NCBI GenBank assembly: GCA_017459075.1
Contig: JAFUDQ010000023.1
Location: 62,001 to 126,000 of the forward strand
DNA length: 64,000 bases
Source: Bacteroidales bacterium
Lineage (GTDB): Bacteria > Bacteroidota > Bacteroidia > Bacteroidales > UBA932
Direction of reading: 5' to 3'
Shown: positions 35,592 through 43,652 of the stretch, one piece after another
Numbering within the stretch: the stretch's first letter is position 1
Layout of the letters: each line of letters opens with the position of its first letter
Notes under the pieces: generated by a model
Database searches by the model: none
What the model was told of the DNA's origin: nothing
Seen by the model: the letters and a program-made list of their open reading frames with translations, nothing else
Translations under genes and position numbers: made by a program

Positions 35592-37726
35592 TTTGTATAT
35601 CACTCATAAATAAAGACTTGGACCAGCTTTTCAGCATCCTGGAAAGGCCGGACGTCCAGATGGCGGAAATCCGCCTGGACGGTTGCCACCTTGGGCAGGA
35701 CGAAGTTGAAGACCTCTTTTCAAGTGTAGACAAGCCGCTCATCGCGACCTATCGGCTGTCGGACTCCTCGCAAGCAGCTGAGGCAGAGGCTCTTCTTCTT
35801 ACCGCCATCCAGGCCGGCGCTGCGTATCTTGACCTTGACATCGATGCCCCAGCAATGATGTGCAAGCGCCTTCGCCGTGAAGCCCGTGAAGCCGGAACCC
35901 TCCTCATCCGCTCCTTCCATGATTACGAGGGCACAGATTCGTCGCGAGCCCTCTCCGCCGTGGCGGACAAATGCCTTCATCTTGGTGCAGACGTCGTAAA
36001 AATCGCCACTACAGCTAATTCAGAGGCCGATATTGCCAAAGTTGCAAAATTGTATGAGACCCTGCCTCCGGAGAACCTGATTGCCTTTTGCATGGGCGAT
36101 ACCGGCCGCCAGTCGCGGATTGACTGCCTTAAAGCCGGAGCCCCTTTCTCATATGCCAGCCTTTCTGATGCGGAAGCCACCGCTCCCGGCCAGATTCCGC
36201 TTCCGGAGATGATATCCAAGGTTTATGGCGATTCTGCCGGAGTTTTTGCCGGCATTGGCGATGCTCCCGTGGAAGTTGGCTGCTCAAAGAGCTGTGCCCA
36301 GAGGGCTATAATGCTTGCAGCCATCGCAGAAGGGGAGTCCCGTCTTGAGGGATACAGCCCATGCGGGGACAACGCTTCTGCCATTTCCGTTGCTAAGGCC
36401 CTTGGTGCCGATGTTTCCCAGGACGGCAACTGTCTGATTATCAAGGGGACAGGCGGAAAAATCAATCCGGGCATAAAAGGCCTTCACGTAGGGGAGTCTG
36501 GTTTTCTGGCAAGAATGTGTATACCGCTTATGGCGGCTCTGGGCGGTTCGTCCGTAACAATAACAGGGGAGAAAACCCTGCTTTCACGGCCCCTGCCCGG
36601 GGCAAAAGAGATGCTGGCTGCCTTTGGCGTCTCTCTTGACCACGAATCCGTCCCCCTCACCCTCTCTTGCAATTCCGGAAATCTCTCCTGCAATTCCGGA
36701 AATCTTTCCTGTCATTTCGACCGCCCTTCCAGTCATTCTGGCCACTCTTTTTGTCATATCGACCGCCCTTCCAGTCATTCTGGCCACTCTTTTTGTCATT
36801 TCGACCGGAGGCCGGCAGGCCGCAGTGGAGAAATCCCCTCCTTCCAAATCGACGGCAGCGGTGGCTCCCAACTCGTATCCGGCCTCCTTGCCGCCCTCCC
36901 ACTCTGCAAGAAAGGCTGCAACGTAAAACTCGTAAACCCCAAGAGCATTCCTTATATATTTATGACGCTGGACATCATGCGTCAGTTCGGAGTCAACATT
37001 GACTGCGAAATGGAAGGGGGCGAAGAATTCGCAGAGACCCAGGACTGGTCCCTTTGCGAAGCCATGACCTTCACCATCCCCGGAGGCTGCACCTACAAAG
37101 CCGCTTCCATCAGCCTTGAGGCGGACTGGAGTGCCGCAGCAAACTTCATGGCAGCCGGCGCCATCTTCGGCAAATCCGATATTAAAGGCTTGGATACCAA
37201 GTCTTTACAGGCAGACCTTTCAATACTTGACATCCTTCCCATGGCCGGAGCCCAGGTGTCCCAAGAGGAAGAAAGCGGCATCGTCCATGTAGTCCGCGGG
37301 CCGTTGAGGGGGTTTGAGGTCGATGCCTCCAACTGCCCGGACCTTGTGCCCGTCATCTCCGTCCTGGCTGCATTCTGCCAGGGGCAGAGCACAATTACCG
37401 GGGTGGCAAGACTGGCTACAAAAGAGAGCAACCGCCCCGGCGTCATCGTAGAAATGCTCGGGCAGATGGGCGTATGGGCCCGCCTTCGCGGAGACAAACT
37501 TCAGATAGACGGCCGCAGCCTTGAAAGCCGCATTCTGAGCGGGCGCCTCCTTCACGGCGGAAGCTATTCCACCTACGGAGACCACCGCATTGCCATGGCA
37601 CTGGCCGTTGCCTCTCTTGGCGCCGACTCACAGATACTTATGGACGATGCCGCCTGCGTGGCCAAGTCCTTCCCCGCCTTCAACCAGGCATTCCGGGAGT
37701 TTGCCGGTAAAATTAACGAACCTTGA
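35588..37726 (+). CDS. Bifunctional type I 3-dehydroquinate dehydratase / EPSP synthase fusion (AroD-AroA)
   Basis: A 712-residue two-enzyme protein. Residues 1-215 are a type I dehydroquinase: EIRLDG, catalytic His111 in RSFHDYEGT and Schiff-base Lys138 in VVKIATTANS. Residues ~228-712 are EPSP synthase: phosphate-binding S233-K-S235 and Arg239, GLLAALPL, ADWSAAANF, the K-E-S-x-R motif, and GDHRIAMALAVAS. Between residues ~360 and ~417 is a Ser/His/Cys-rich segment encoded by tandem repeats (see 36665-36838), which makes this half about 60 residues longer than usual. The order aroB-aroDA-aroC matches a shikimate operon. Catalytic residues look intact; activity with the insert is not shown. 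Confidence 0.92.
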   Translation: MICISLINKDLDQLFSILERPDVQMAEIRLDGCHLGQDEVEDLFSSVDKPLIATYRLSDSSQAAEAEALLLTAIQAGAAYLDLDIDAPAMMCKRLRREAREAGTLLIRSFHDYEGTDSSRALSAVADKCLHLGADVVKIATTANSEADIAKVAKLYETLPPENLIAFCMGDTGRQSRIDCLKAGAPFSYASLSDAEATAPGQIPLPEMISKVYGDSAGVFAGIGDAPVEVGCSKSCAQRAIMLAAIAEGESRLEGYSPCGDNASAISVAKALGADVSQDGNCLIIKGTGGKINPGIKGLHVGESGFLARMCIPLMAALGGSSVTITGEKTLLSRPLPGAKEMLAAFGVSLDHESVPLTLSCNSGNLSCNSGNLSCHFDRPSSHSGHSFCHIDRPSSHSGHSFCHFDRRPAGRSGEIPSFQIDGSGGSQLVSGLLAALPLCKKGCNVKLVNPKSIPYIFMTLDIMRQFGVNIDCEMEGGEEFAETQDWSLCEAMTFTIPGGCTYKAASISLEADWSAAANFMAAGAIFGKSDIKGLDTKSLQADLSILDILPMAGAQVSQEEESGIVHVVRGPLRGFEVDASNCPDLVPVISVLAAFCQGQSTITGVARLATKESNRPGVIVEMLGQMGVWARLRGDKLQIDGRSLESRILSGRLLHGGSYSTYGDHRIAMALAVASLGADSQILMDDAACVAKSFPAFNQAFREFAGKINEP
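36665..36838 (+). repeat. In-frame tandem repeats inside the EPSP synthase part of aroDA
   Basis: Two 21-bp units starting GCAATTCCGGAAATC are followed by units with head GTCATTTCGACCG at 36711, 36753 (one substitution) and 36795, a 42-bp period. The last is a full copy ending AGTGGAGAAATCCCC. All periods are multiples of three, so the frame is kept, giving peptides such as SCHFDRPSSHSGH. The related family member in ispE ends the same way. Confidence 0.9.
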
Positions 37727-37797
37727 TTATCAATGAGTTACGTATTTTAACTTGGCATATTTTCCTAAGTTGAAAAGCGTAAGTGCCTGATAATCAA
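37723..37797 (+). repeat. Hairpin repeat element, copy R3 (diverged), overlapping the aroDA stop
   Basis: Same layout as R1: TTGATTATCAA (37723-37733), core AGTTACGTATTTTAACTTGG with imperfect opposite arm (37736-37784), then CTGATAATCAA. The TGA stop of aroDA (37724-37726) lies in the first palindrome. The stem has several mismatches, so this copy looks older than R1/R2. Confidence 0.8.
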
Positions 37798-37815
37798 TTG
37801 TAGATAGAAAATGAT

Positions 37816-38916
37816 ATGAATACATTCGGAAGAGTTTTCAGAGTTTCACTTTTCGGTGAGTCCCATGGCCGCGGAATAGGCGTCGTCATTGATGGCGTAC
37901 GCCCCGGCCTCCCCTTGTCTGTCAATGATTTCAAGACCGATATCCGCCGCCGTGCCCCCGGTGCCTATGGCACAACGGAGCGTCGTGAAGACGATATCCC
38001 GGAAATCCTGAGCGGAGTTTACAAGGGGCATACCACCGGTGCGCCTCTTACGATTCTGTTTGTGAATAACGATACCGAATCGGGTGACTATCAGTTGTTT
38101 AAAGATACTCCCCGCCCGGGACATGCAGATTTTACGGCATCTGTCAAGTATCTTGATTTCAATGACCCGGCAGGCAGCGGACACTTCTCCGGCCGCCTGA
38201 CGCTACCCATCGTAGCCGCCGGCGTCGTTGCCAAGAAAATGCTTTCCTTCGACGTCCGCGCCTCCCTAAAGGAAATCGGCGGCTTCCCAGTTCATTCGGG
38301 TTCCTCTGTCATTCCGAGCTCCTCCGTCATTCCGAGTTCCTCTGTCATTCCGAGCGAAGTCGAGGAATCCCCCGAAGAAGCCCTCCCGGACGGCAGCATA
38401 GAGGAAAAAGACGCCTCATGGAAAGAGGCACTGGCCAAGGCCAAAGCCGCCGGAGACTCCCTTGGAGGAATAGTGGAGTGCGTTGTGAAAGACGTTCCTC
38501 CGGGCCTTGGAGAGCCATTTTTTGACAGCGTAGAAGCCCTTGTCAGCCACGCAATATTCTCAATCCCGGGCGTACGCGGGGTGGAATTCGGAGACGGATT
38601 CAAAGCCGCAAGGATGAAAGGCTCCGAGCATAACGATCCCTTCACACCAACCGGAAACGGCTGGGCAAAACCCGTCAAGAACGGGGCCGGCGGCATAAAC
38701 GGCGGTATAACAAATGGTTGCGACATAGTCTTCCGCGTAGCCTTCAAACCAACATCCAGCATCGCCAGAAGGCAGGAAACCTTCAATTTCGCCGAAGGAC
38801 GCCTCGCCGGGCTGGAAATTCCCGGCCGCCACGACGTCTGCTTCGCCCTCCGTACCCCACCCATTGTTGAGGCAATGACAGCCATAGTTCTTGCCGATTT
38901 GACCTTATTGCAGTAA
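37816..38916 (+). CDS. aroC: Chorismate synthase with repeat-encoded insertion
   Basis: A 366-residue enzyme (EPSP to chorismate, reduced FMN dependent). Motifs: RVSLFGESHG near the N-terminus, RRAPGAYGTTERREDD, GSGHFSGRLTLPIVAAG, GAGGINGGITNG and the C-terminal RHDVCFALRTPPIVEAM. Residues ~163-186 (VIPSSSVIPSSSVIPSEVEES) are encoded by a short repeat, in a surface segment that is variable in the family. The protein is only slightly longer than the usual 350-360 residues. It starts 19 bp after the R3 element and sufB follows after 12 bp. Confidence 0.94.
   Translation: MNTFGRVFRVSLFGESHGRGIGVVIDGVRPGLPLSVNDFKTDIRRRAPGAYGTTERREDDIPEILSGVYKGHTTGAPLTILFVNNDTESGDYQLFKDTPRPGHADFTASVKYLDFNDPAGSGHFSGRLTLPIVAAGVVAKKMLSFDVRASLKEIGGFPVHSGSSVIPSSSVIPSSSVIPSEVEESPEEALPDGSIEEKDASWKEALAKAKAAGDSLGGIVECVVKDVPPGLGEPFFDSVEALVSHAIFSIPGVRGVEFGDGFKAARMKGSEHNDPFTPTGNGWAKPVKNGAGGINGGITNGCDIVFRVAFKPTSSIARRQETFNFAEGRLAGLEIPGRHDVCFALRTPPIVEAMTAIVLADLTLLQ
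38308..38370 (+). repeat. CHSERSEES-type repeat inside aroC: two truncated heads plus one full copy
   Basis: GTCATTCCGAG occurs at 38308, 38326 and 38344, an 18-bp period. Only the third continues into the complete unit (CGAAGTCGAGGAATCC, to 38370). Here it is read in the frame giving V-I-P-S-E-V-E-E-S rather than CHSERSEES. Confidence 0.92.
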
Positions 38917-38928
38917 CTTTGCATCGTT

Positions 38929-40374
38929 ATGATTGGAGATGACAACAAAGTTATAAAGGAATTTACTTCTTCTGAATACAAAGAAGGCTTCGTGACCGAT
39001 GTGGAACAGGAATACGTTCCCAAAGGCCTTAATGAAGACATAATCCGGACCATATCGGCCCGGAAAGAAGAGCCTCAGTGGCTGCTTGACTTCCGCCTTG
39101 ACGCCTTCCGCCGCTGGCAGAAGATGCCGCAGCCGCATTGGGGGCATCTTGACCTTCCGGAGATTGATTTTCAGGACATTATATATTATGCCGCCCCTAA
39201 AAAAGACGCAGACCGTCCTAAGGAAATCGACCCGGAACTGGAAAAAACCTTTGAAAAACTGGGCATTCCTATAAATGAAAGGAAGGCTCTTGCCGGAGTG
39301 GTCGCAGTGGATGCCGTTTTTGATTCTGTGTCCGTGGCCACAACCTTCCGTAAGTCGCTGGCAGAGAAGGGGATAATCTTCTGCTCTTTCTCTGAGGCGG
39401 TACACGAGCACGGAGATTTGGTCCGCAAATACCTGGCCTCCGTAGTGCCAGTGGGCGACAATTACTACGCTGCGCTTAACTCAGCCGTATTCAGCGATGG
39501 TTCGTTCTGCTACATCCCCAAAGGCGTCCGCTGTCCGATGGAGCTGAGCAGCTACTTCCGTATCAACGCTTCCGGCACCGGACAGTTCGAACGCACGCTC
39601 ATCGTGGCCGATGAAGATTCTTACGTCAGCTATATGGAAGGCTGTACCGCGCCGATGCGTGATGAAAACCAGCTGCACGCCGCTGTGGTTGAGATTATAG
39701 TAGAGAAAGGGGCCGATGTCAAATACAGCACCGTCCAGAACTGGTATCCGGGCGATGCCCAGGGCCGTGGCGGAATCCTGAACCTTGTAACCAAACGCGG
39801 AATATGCAAAGGAGAAGGCAGTCATCTTAGCTGGACGCAGGTAGAGACGGGTTCTGCCATTACCTGGAAGTACCCTTCCACTATCCTGAAAGGGGATTAT
39901 TCGTCATCGGAATTCTATTCCGTGGCGGTGACAAACAATTACCAGCAGGCAGACACCGGCACCAAAATGATACACATCGGCAAAGGCACGAAGAGTCGTA
40001 TCGTGAGCAAAGGAATATCTGCCGGACGCAGCCAGAACAGCTATCGCGGCCTTGTCCTTATGAATCCAGGGGCCGATGGTGCCCGTAATTTCTCGCAGTG
40101 CGACAGCCTGCTGATCGGCTCACGCTGCGGTGCCCATACCTTCCCTGAAATCAGGAATTACAACCCCACGGCTACGGTGGAACACGAGGCTACGACCTCC
40201 AAAATTTCAGAGGAACAACTGTTCTACTGCAACCAGAGGGGTATTGAAGGTGAGGATGCCGTCGCCCTTATTGTAGGCGGTTATGCCCGTGAAGTGCTGG
40301 CGATGCTCCCCATGGAGTTCGCCGTCGAAGCCCGCAAACTACTCTCAGTTTCACTTGAAGGTTCCGTTGGATGA
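38929..40374 (+). CDS. sufB: Fe-S cluster assembly protein SufB
   Basis: A 481-residue scaffold subunit of SufBCD. Conserved blocks: [68 protein letters not shown], and [30 protein letters not shown] near the C-terminus. Length and motifs match the usual SufB. It is followed by two repeat units and then, unusually, by a pnuC-like gene before sufC. Confidence 0.96.
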   Translation: MIGDDNKVIKEFTSSEYKEGFVTDVEQEYVPKGLNEDIIRTISARKEEPQWLLDFRLDAFRRWQKMPQPHWGHLDLPEIDFQDIIYYAAPKKDADRPKEIDPELEKTFEKLGIPINERKALAGVVAVDAVFDSVSVATTFRKSLAEKGIIFCSFSEAVHEHGDLVRKYLASVVPVGDNYYAALNSAVFSDGSFCYIPKGVRCPMELSSYFRINASGTGQFERTLIVADEDSYVSYMEGCTAPMRDENQLHAAVVEIIVEKGADVKYSTVQNWYPGDAQGRGGILNLVTKRGICKGEGSHLSWTQVETGSAITWKYPSTILKGDYSSSEFYSVAVTNNYQQADTGTKMIHIGKGTKSRIVSKGISAGRSQNSYRGLVLMNPGADGARNFSQCDSLLIGSRCGAHTFPEIRNYNPTATVEHEATTSKISEEQLFYCNQRGIEGEDAVALIVGGYAREVLAMLPMEFAVEARKLLSVSLEGSVG

Positions 40375-40379
40375 CAACT

Positions 40380-40427
40380 GTCATTCCGAGAGAATCAACT
40401 GTCATTCCGAGCGAAGTCGAGGAATCT
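40380..40427 (+). repeat. CHSERSEES-type repeat between sufB and pnuC-like gene
   Basis: A truncated head GTCATTCCGAG (40380-40390) is followed by a full copy (40401-40427, ending GAGGAATCT). Same order, head then full copy, as at 2112-2068 and in aroC. Confidence 0.9.
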
Positions 40428-40438
40428 AATAACAAACT

Positions 40439-41071
40439 ATGGATTGGATTAACTACACACTATTCACTTTTGGAGGCGACCGCCCCGTACTACTGATAGA
40501 CCTCATCACGTCCGTCTTCGGGCTCGTATGCGTCTTCCTGGCAGGCCGCAACTCCAAATACAACTTCTGGGTAGGCTACCTGTACACATTCGCTCTCTTC
40601 CTCATGTTCTGGAACAAGAACCTGTACGCCAGCCTTATCCTTCAGCCAGTGTCCCTCACAATCAATATCCTGGGGCATTACCGCTGGACCCATCCCAAAG
40701 AGGACGAGAAGAGTTCAGAGAACAGCAATGCGCTGAAAGTGAGCATGTTATCGTGGCTGGAAAGAGGCCTCGTGGTCGTCTCTGTCCTGTTTGTGGCCGC
40801 CGTATGGGGAGGTCTTCTGGACAAACTCTTCCCCTCGGACCCGCATCCTTATCTGGACTCCTGCGTAACAGTCCTTATTCTTATGGCCCAGCTGCTTTCA
40901 GCCCTTAAGAAGTGGGAATGCTGGATACTGTGGCTGGTTGTAAACATCGCCCAGATTATCCTGCATCTGTCTGTAGGTCACGTATTTATGCCTATCGTCT
41001 GCGCCCTGTACCTGATTAACGGGCTGTGGTCTCTTTATACTTGGAATAAACTTTATAAGAAAAAAGCTTGA
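40439..41071 (+). CDS. PnuC-like nicotinamide riboside/vitamin transporter
   Basis: A 210-residue membrane protein with about six to seven hydrophobic segments. Family signs are the Trp/Asn-rich motifs NSKYNFWVGYLYTFALFLMFW and KWECWILWLVVNIAQIILHL of PnuC transporters, which move nicotinamide riboside or related vitamins by facilitated diffusion. Homologues also move thiamine, so the ligand is open. It is inserted between sufB and sufC and stops 1 bp before sufC, so it is almost certainly in the suf transcript. Confidence 0.82.
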   Translation: MDWINYTLFTFGGDRPVLLIDLITSVFGLVCVFLAGRNSKYNFWVGYLYTFALFLMFWNKNLYASLILQPVSLTINILGHYRWTHPKEDEKSSENSNALKVSMLSWLERGLVVVSVLFVAAVWGGLLDKLFPSDPHPYLDSCVTVLILMAQLLSALKKWECWILWLVVNIAQIILHLSVGHVFMPIVCALYLINGLWSLYTWNKLYKKKA

Positions 41072-41072
41072 T

Positions 41073-41819
41073 ATGAGTGATATACTGCTTAAAATAGACG
41101 GCCTACACGCCAGCATCGGCGAAAAAGAAATCTTGAAAGGCGTAGACCTTGAAATCCGCAAGGGAGAAGTGCATGCCGTAATGGGCCCTAACGGCGCCGG
41201 CAAAAGCACGCTCAGTGCCGTCCTGACGGGAAAGCCGCTCTATGAAGTAACCGCCGGAAGCATAACCTTCATGGGGCGTAACCTTCTTGAGATGAGCCCC
41301 GAAGAGCGCTCTTGGGCCGGCATCTTCCTTTCGTTCCAGTACCCCGTAGAGATTCCCGGAGTAACCATAACGAATTTCATGAAGGCAGCCATGGACGCCC
41401 GTCGTAAATACTTGGGAGAGAAGCCTTTAAGCGGCGGGGAATTCCTTAAGCTGCTGCGTTCCAAGATGGACTTCGTGAAAATGTCCCCGGACTTTGCCAA
41501 GAGGGAAGTGAACGTGGGATTTTCCGGCGGAGAAAAGAAGCGTAACGAGATTTTCCAGATGGCTATGCTGGACCCGGTGCTCTCCATTTTGGACGAGACC
41601 GACAGCGGTCTTGACGTAGATGCCCTCAAGATTGTAGCCGATGGCGTCAATGCCCTTCGCACTCCGGAAAAGGCGTCCATAATCATCACCCATTACCAGA
41701 AGCTTTTGGAGTATGTGGTTCCGGATGTAGTTCATGTGCTGAAGGCCGGAAAGATTGTTGCTACCGGTGGCCGCGAGCTTGTGGATGTAATTGAAAATCA
41801 GGGATTTGATAAATTTTAG
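41073..41819 (+). CDS. sufC: Fe-S assembly ATPase SufC
   Basis: A 248-residue ABC-type ATPase. Walker A GPNGAGKST (about 36-44), Q-loop SFQYPVEIPG, signature VGFSGGEKKRNEIFQMA and Walker B SILDETDSGLD are all present. It powers cluster assembly on SufB-SufD. sufD starts 3 bp downstream. Confidence 0.96.
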   Translation: MSDILLKIDGLHASIGEKEILKGVDLEIRKGEVHAVMGPNGAGKSTLSAVLTGKPLYEVTAGSITFMGRNLLEMSPEERSWAGIFLSFQYPVEIPGVTITNFMKAAMDARRKYLGEKPLSGGEFLKLLRSKMDFVKMSPDFAKREVNVGFSGGEKKRNEIFQMAMLDPVLSILDETDSGLDVDALKIVADGVNALRTPEKASIIITHYQKLLEYVVPDVVHVLKAGKIVATGGRELVDVIENQGFDKF

Positions 41820-41822
41820 CCT

Positions 41823-42524
41823 ATGGGAAAGACAGACTGCGGACATTATGTGGCCAGGGAGATTCCTGAAGCTTCCGCCATCGTGGCAGATGCCGGGGCG
41901 CCTTATCGCCACCTGTCCATCCTGAAACCGGGAGCGGCTCCCCAGTCCTTGGATATAATTGCCAAAGCCGGGGCCGATGTTTCAGTGACCTTCCTGATTT
42001 TTCCCGGGGCCGATGTTTCCTTTAACCTGCGGGCCGATCTTGTCGGGGCCGGAGCGTCTGTAAATCTTTATGGCTTATATATTTGCGGCGCTACTGAACA
42101 TGTTGGCATTCAAACCGATATCAGGCATATTGTGCCCGGGACTTTCTCCAACCAGATTGTAAACGGAGTGGCCGGCGGAAGTGCAAAAGTGCTTTTTGAC
42201 GGGCGCATCGTCGTTGCCCCAGACGCCCAGAAGACGGAGGCTTTCCAGACAAACAGGAATATTATCCTGACCGATGGTGCCAAGGTGGAGACCAAGCCTC
42301 AGCTTGAGATTTATGCCGATGACGTGAAGTGTTCCCATGGAGCTACAATCGGCCGTCTGGATGACCTGGAGCAGTTTTATATGCGTTCCCGCGGTATCCC
42401 TGAGGATGAGGCCAAGTTCCTTCAGCTGATTTCCTTCCTGTCGCCTGTGTTGGCCGATGTTCCTGAAGGCCGCAAAGAGGAGTTGGCCGCAGAAGTGGAA
42501 GCAGCCCTTCGCTCCATATTATAA
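41823..42524 (+). CDS. sufD: Short SufD-like protein
   Basis: A 233-residue beta-helix protein with the SufB/SufD core signature ADDVKCSHGATIGRLDDLEQFYMRSRG, including the conserved Cys and His. Typical SufD is 400-450 residues; the N-terminal helical domain is missing and the protein begins directly with the beta-helical part (YRHLSILKPGA). The frame is intact, so this is a compact form rather than a frameshift. Its position after sufC supports SufD function. ispE follows after 17 bp. Confidence 0.88.
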   Translation: MGKTDCGHYVAREIPEASAIVADAGAPYRHLSILKPGAAPQSLDIIAKAGADVSVTFLIFPGADVSFNLRADLVGAGASVNLYGLYICGATEHVGIQTDIRHIVPGTFSNQIVNGVAGGSAKVLFDGRIVVAPDAQKTEAFQTNRNIILTDGAKVETKPQLEIYADDVKCSHGATIGRLDDLEQFYMRSRGIPEDEAKFLQLISFLSPVLADVPEGRKEELAAEVEAALRSIL

Positions 42525-42541
42525 TATAAGCCGATGCTGCC

Positions 42542-43486
42542 ATGATTACCCATCCCAACGTTAAAATAAACCTTGGCCTTCACGTCCTTCGTAAACGTGA
42601 GGATGGTTATCATGAGCTTGAAACCCTGTTTGTACCCTACTTCGGCCTCTCCGACACCCTTGAAATAACCGTTCTTGCAGATAGGAATAACGAATGTGTC
42701 ATTCCCGACTCCGACCGCGGTTCTTGTTATTTCGACCGCACTCCTTGTCATTTCAACCGAGCCCGAAGGGCGAGTGGAGAAATCTCCATCCACATCGACT
42801 ACCCCGCCGGAATGTACTGGGACCCGGAAAAAGACCTCACATACAGGGCCTGGCAACTCCTAAACGCAGACTTCGGCATACCCCCGGTGAGCATCCACCT
42901 CACCAAAACCTCGCCAGTCGGGGCAGGCCTCGGCGGAGGTTCCGCCGACGCAGCCTTCGCCCTCCGAATGCTCTCCGAGCTCTTCGGGCTCGGGCTGTCC
43001 GCCGCCTCCCTGGCCTGCTACGCCGCCCAGCTCGGCAGCGACTGCCCCTTCTTCGTCTATAACACGCCAATGATGGGGCGTGGCCGTGGCGAGGTCCTCA
43101 CTCCCTTCAGCTTGGAAAACATCCTTGGGCCCGAATACGAAATCCGCGTCGTAGTCCCTGACGGCATCCATGTCTCCACCGCAGACGCCTACCGCGGCAT
43201 CGTACCCCGTAACCTCAGATACTCGTCCTCCCTCGGAACACCCGAGTCCTCCCAAACCCCAACCCCGTCATCCCCGACGCCGTTCGGGGAGCTCCTCCCG
43301 CTGGAGGAAGTGCTTCGCACCCCCATCGGGGGCTGGAAAGACCTTCTGGTCAACGACTTTGAAGCCACGGTATTCGCAAAATACCCCGCTCTGGCAGAGC
43401 TGAAAGCCAGCCTGTACAGGCAAGGCGCCATCTACGCCAGCATGTCTGGCTCCGGCAGCGCTCTCTTCGGCATCTTCCGAAAATAG
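42542..43486 (+). CDS. ispE: 4-diphosphocytidyl-2-C-methyl-D-erythritol kinase with repeat-encoded insertion
   Basis: A 314-residue GHMP-family kinase of the MEP isoprenoid pathway. Motifs: VKINLGLHVLRKREDGYHELET at the N-terminus, the ATP loop SPVGAGLGGGSADAAFALRM and the C-terminal SGSGSALFGIF. Residues ~52-82 are encoded by repeats (42697-42785) and raise the length above the usual 270-290; a Pro/Ser-rich stretch near 230-248 also adds length. The start is preceded in non-coding DNA by GCCGATGCTGCC, an over-represented word of the window. Confidence 0.93.
   Translation: MITHPNVKINLGLHVLRKREDGYHELETLFVPYFGLSDTLEITVLADRNNECVIPDSDRGSCYFDRTPCHFNRARRASGEISIHIDYPAGMYWDPEKDLTYRAWQLLNADFGIPPVSIHLTKTSPVGAGLGGGSADAAFALRMLSELFGLGLSAASLACYAAQLGSDCPFFVYNTPMMGRGRGEVLTPFSLENILGPEYEIRVVVPDGIHVSTADAYRGIVPRNLRYSSSLGTPESSQTPTPSSPTPFGELLPLEEVLRTPIGGWKDLLVNDFEATVFAKYPALAELKASLYRQGAIYASMSGSGSALFGIFRK
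42697..42785 (+). repeat. In-frame repeat inside ispE: truncated heads plus one full copy
   Basis: Degenerate heads near 42697 (GTCATTCCCGACTCCGACCG) and 42725 (GTTATTTCGACCGCACTCC) precede a fuller copy at 42747-42785 that starts GTCATTTCAACCGAGC and ends AGTGGAGAAATCT. It is the same family as in aroDA and is translated as a stretch including CHFNRARRASGEIS. Confidence 0.85.
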
Positions 43487-43506
43487 CACCTCTTTGGCAA
43501 CCCTCT

Positions 43507-43552
43507 GGGGAAGGTGGACAGAAAGTCCCCCGCCATCGCCTCCACCTTCCCC
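43507..43552. repeat. Short GC-rich hairpin element, copy 2
   Basis: A perfect 12-bp inverted repeat GGGGAAGGTGGA/TCCACCTTCCCC around a 22-nt loop containing CAGAAAG, 20 bp after ispE. It shares TGGACAGAAAG and the arms with 16204-16242. There is no T-run on the plus strand, so it is not a classic terminator. Confidence 0.6.
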
Positions 43553-43578
43553 GCTGCCCAAAAAAAATTGCAAAAAAA

Positions 43579-43609
43579 TTTGCATATACAATATTTGTTG
43601 CTACCTTTG
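43579..43609 (+). promoter_or_regulatory. Promoter of the ABC-permease-GntR operon
   Basis: TTTG (43579-43582), 19 bp, TACCTTTG (43602-43609): a full Bacteroidetes consensus. The predicted start, near 43616, lies inside the operator palindrome. Confidence 0.78.
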
Positions 43610-43611
43610 CG

Positions 43612-43633
43612 GTGTATTAATAAACTAATACAC
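43612..43633 (+). promoter_or_regulatory. Palindromic operator, likely GntR/YtrA-type
   Basis: Perfect inverted repeat GTGTATTA-N6-TAATACAC placed over the expected transcription start. The operon encodes its own short GntR-family protein, and YtrA-type regulators bind such GT...AC palindromes, so autorepression is the simplest reading. Confidence 0.7.
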
Positions 43634-43652
43634 TAAACAAAATCCTTGCAAT

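Noticed and set aside
36711..36838. CRISPR-like spacing of 42-bp units
   Set aside because: Units are near-identical throughout with no unique spacers, they lie in frame in an enzyme gene, and no cas gene is near.
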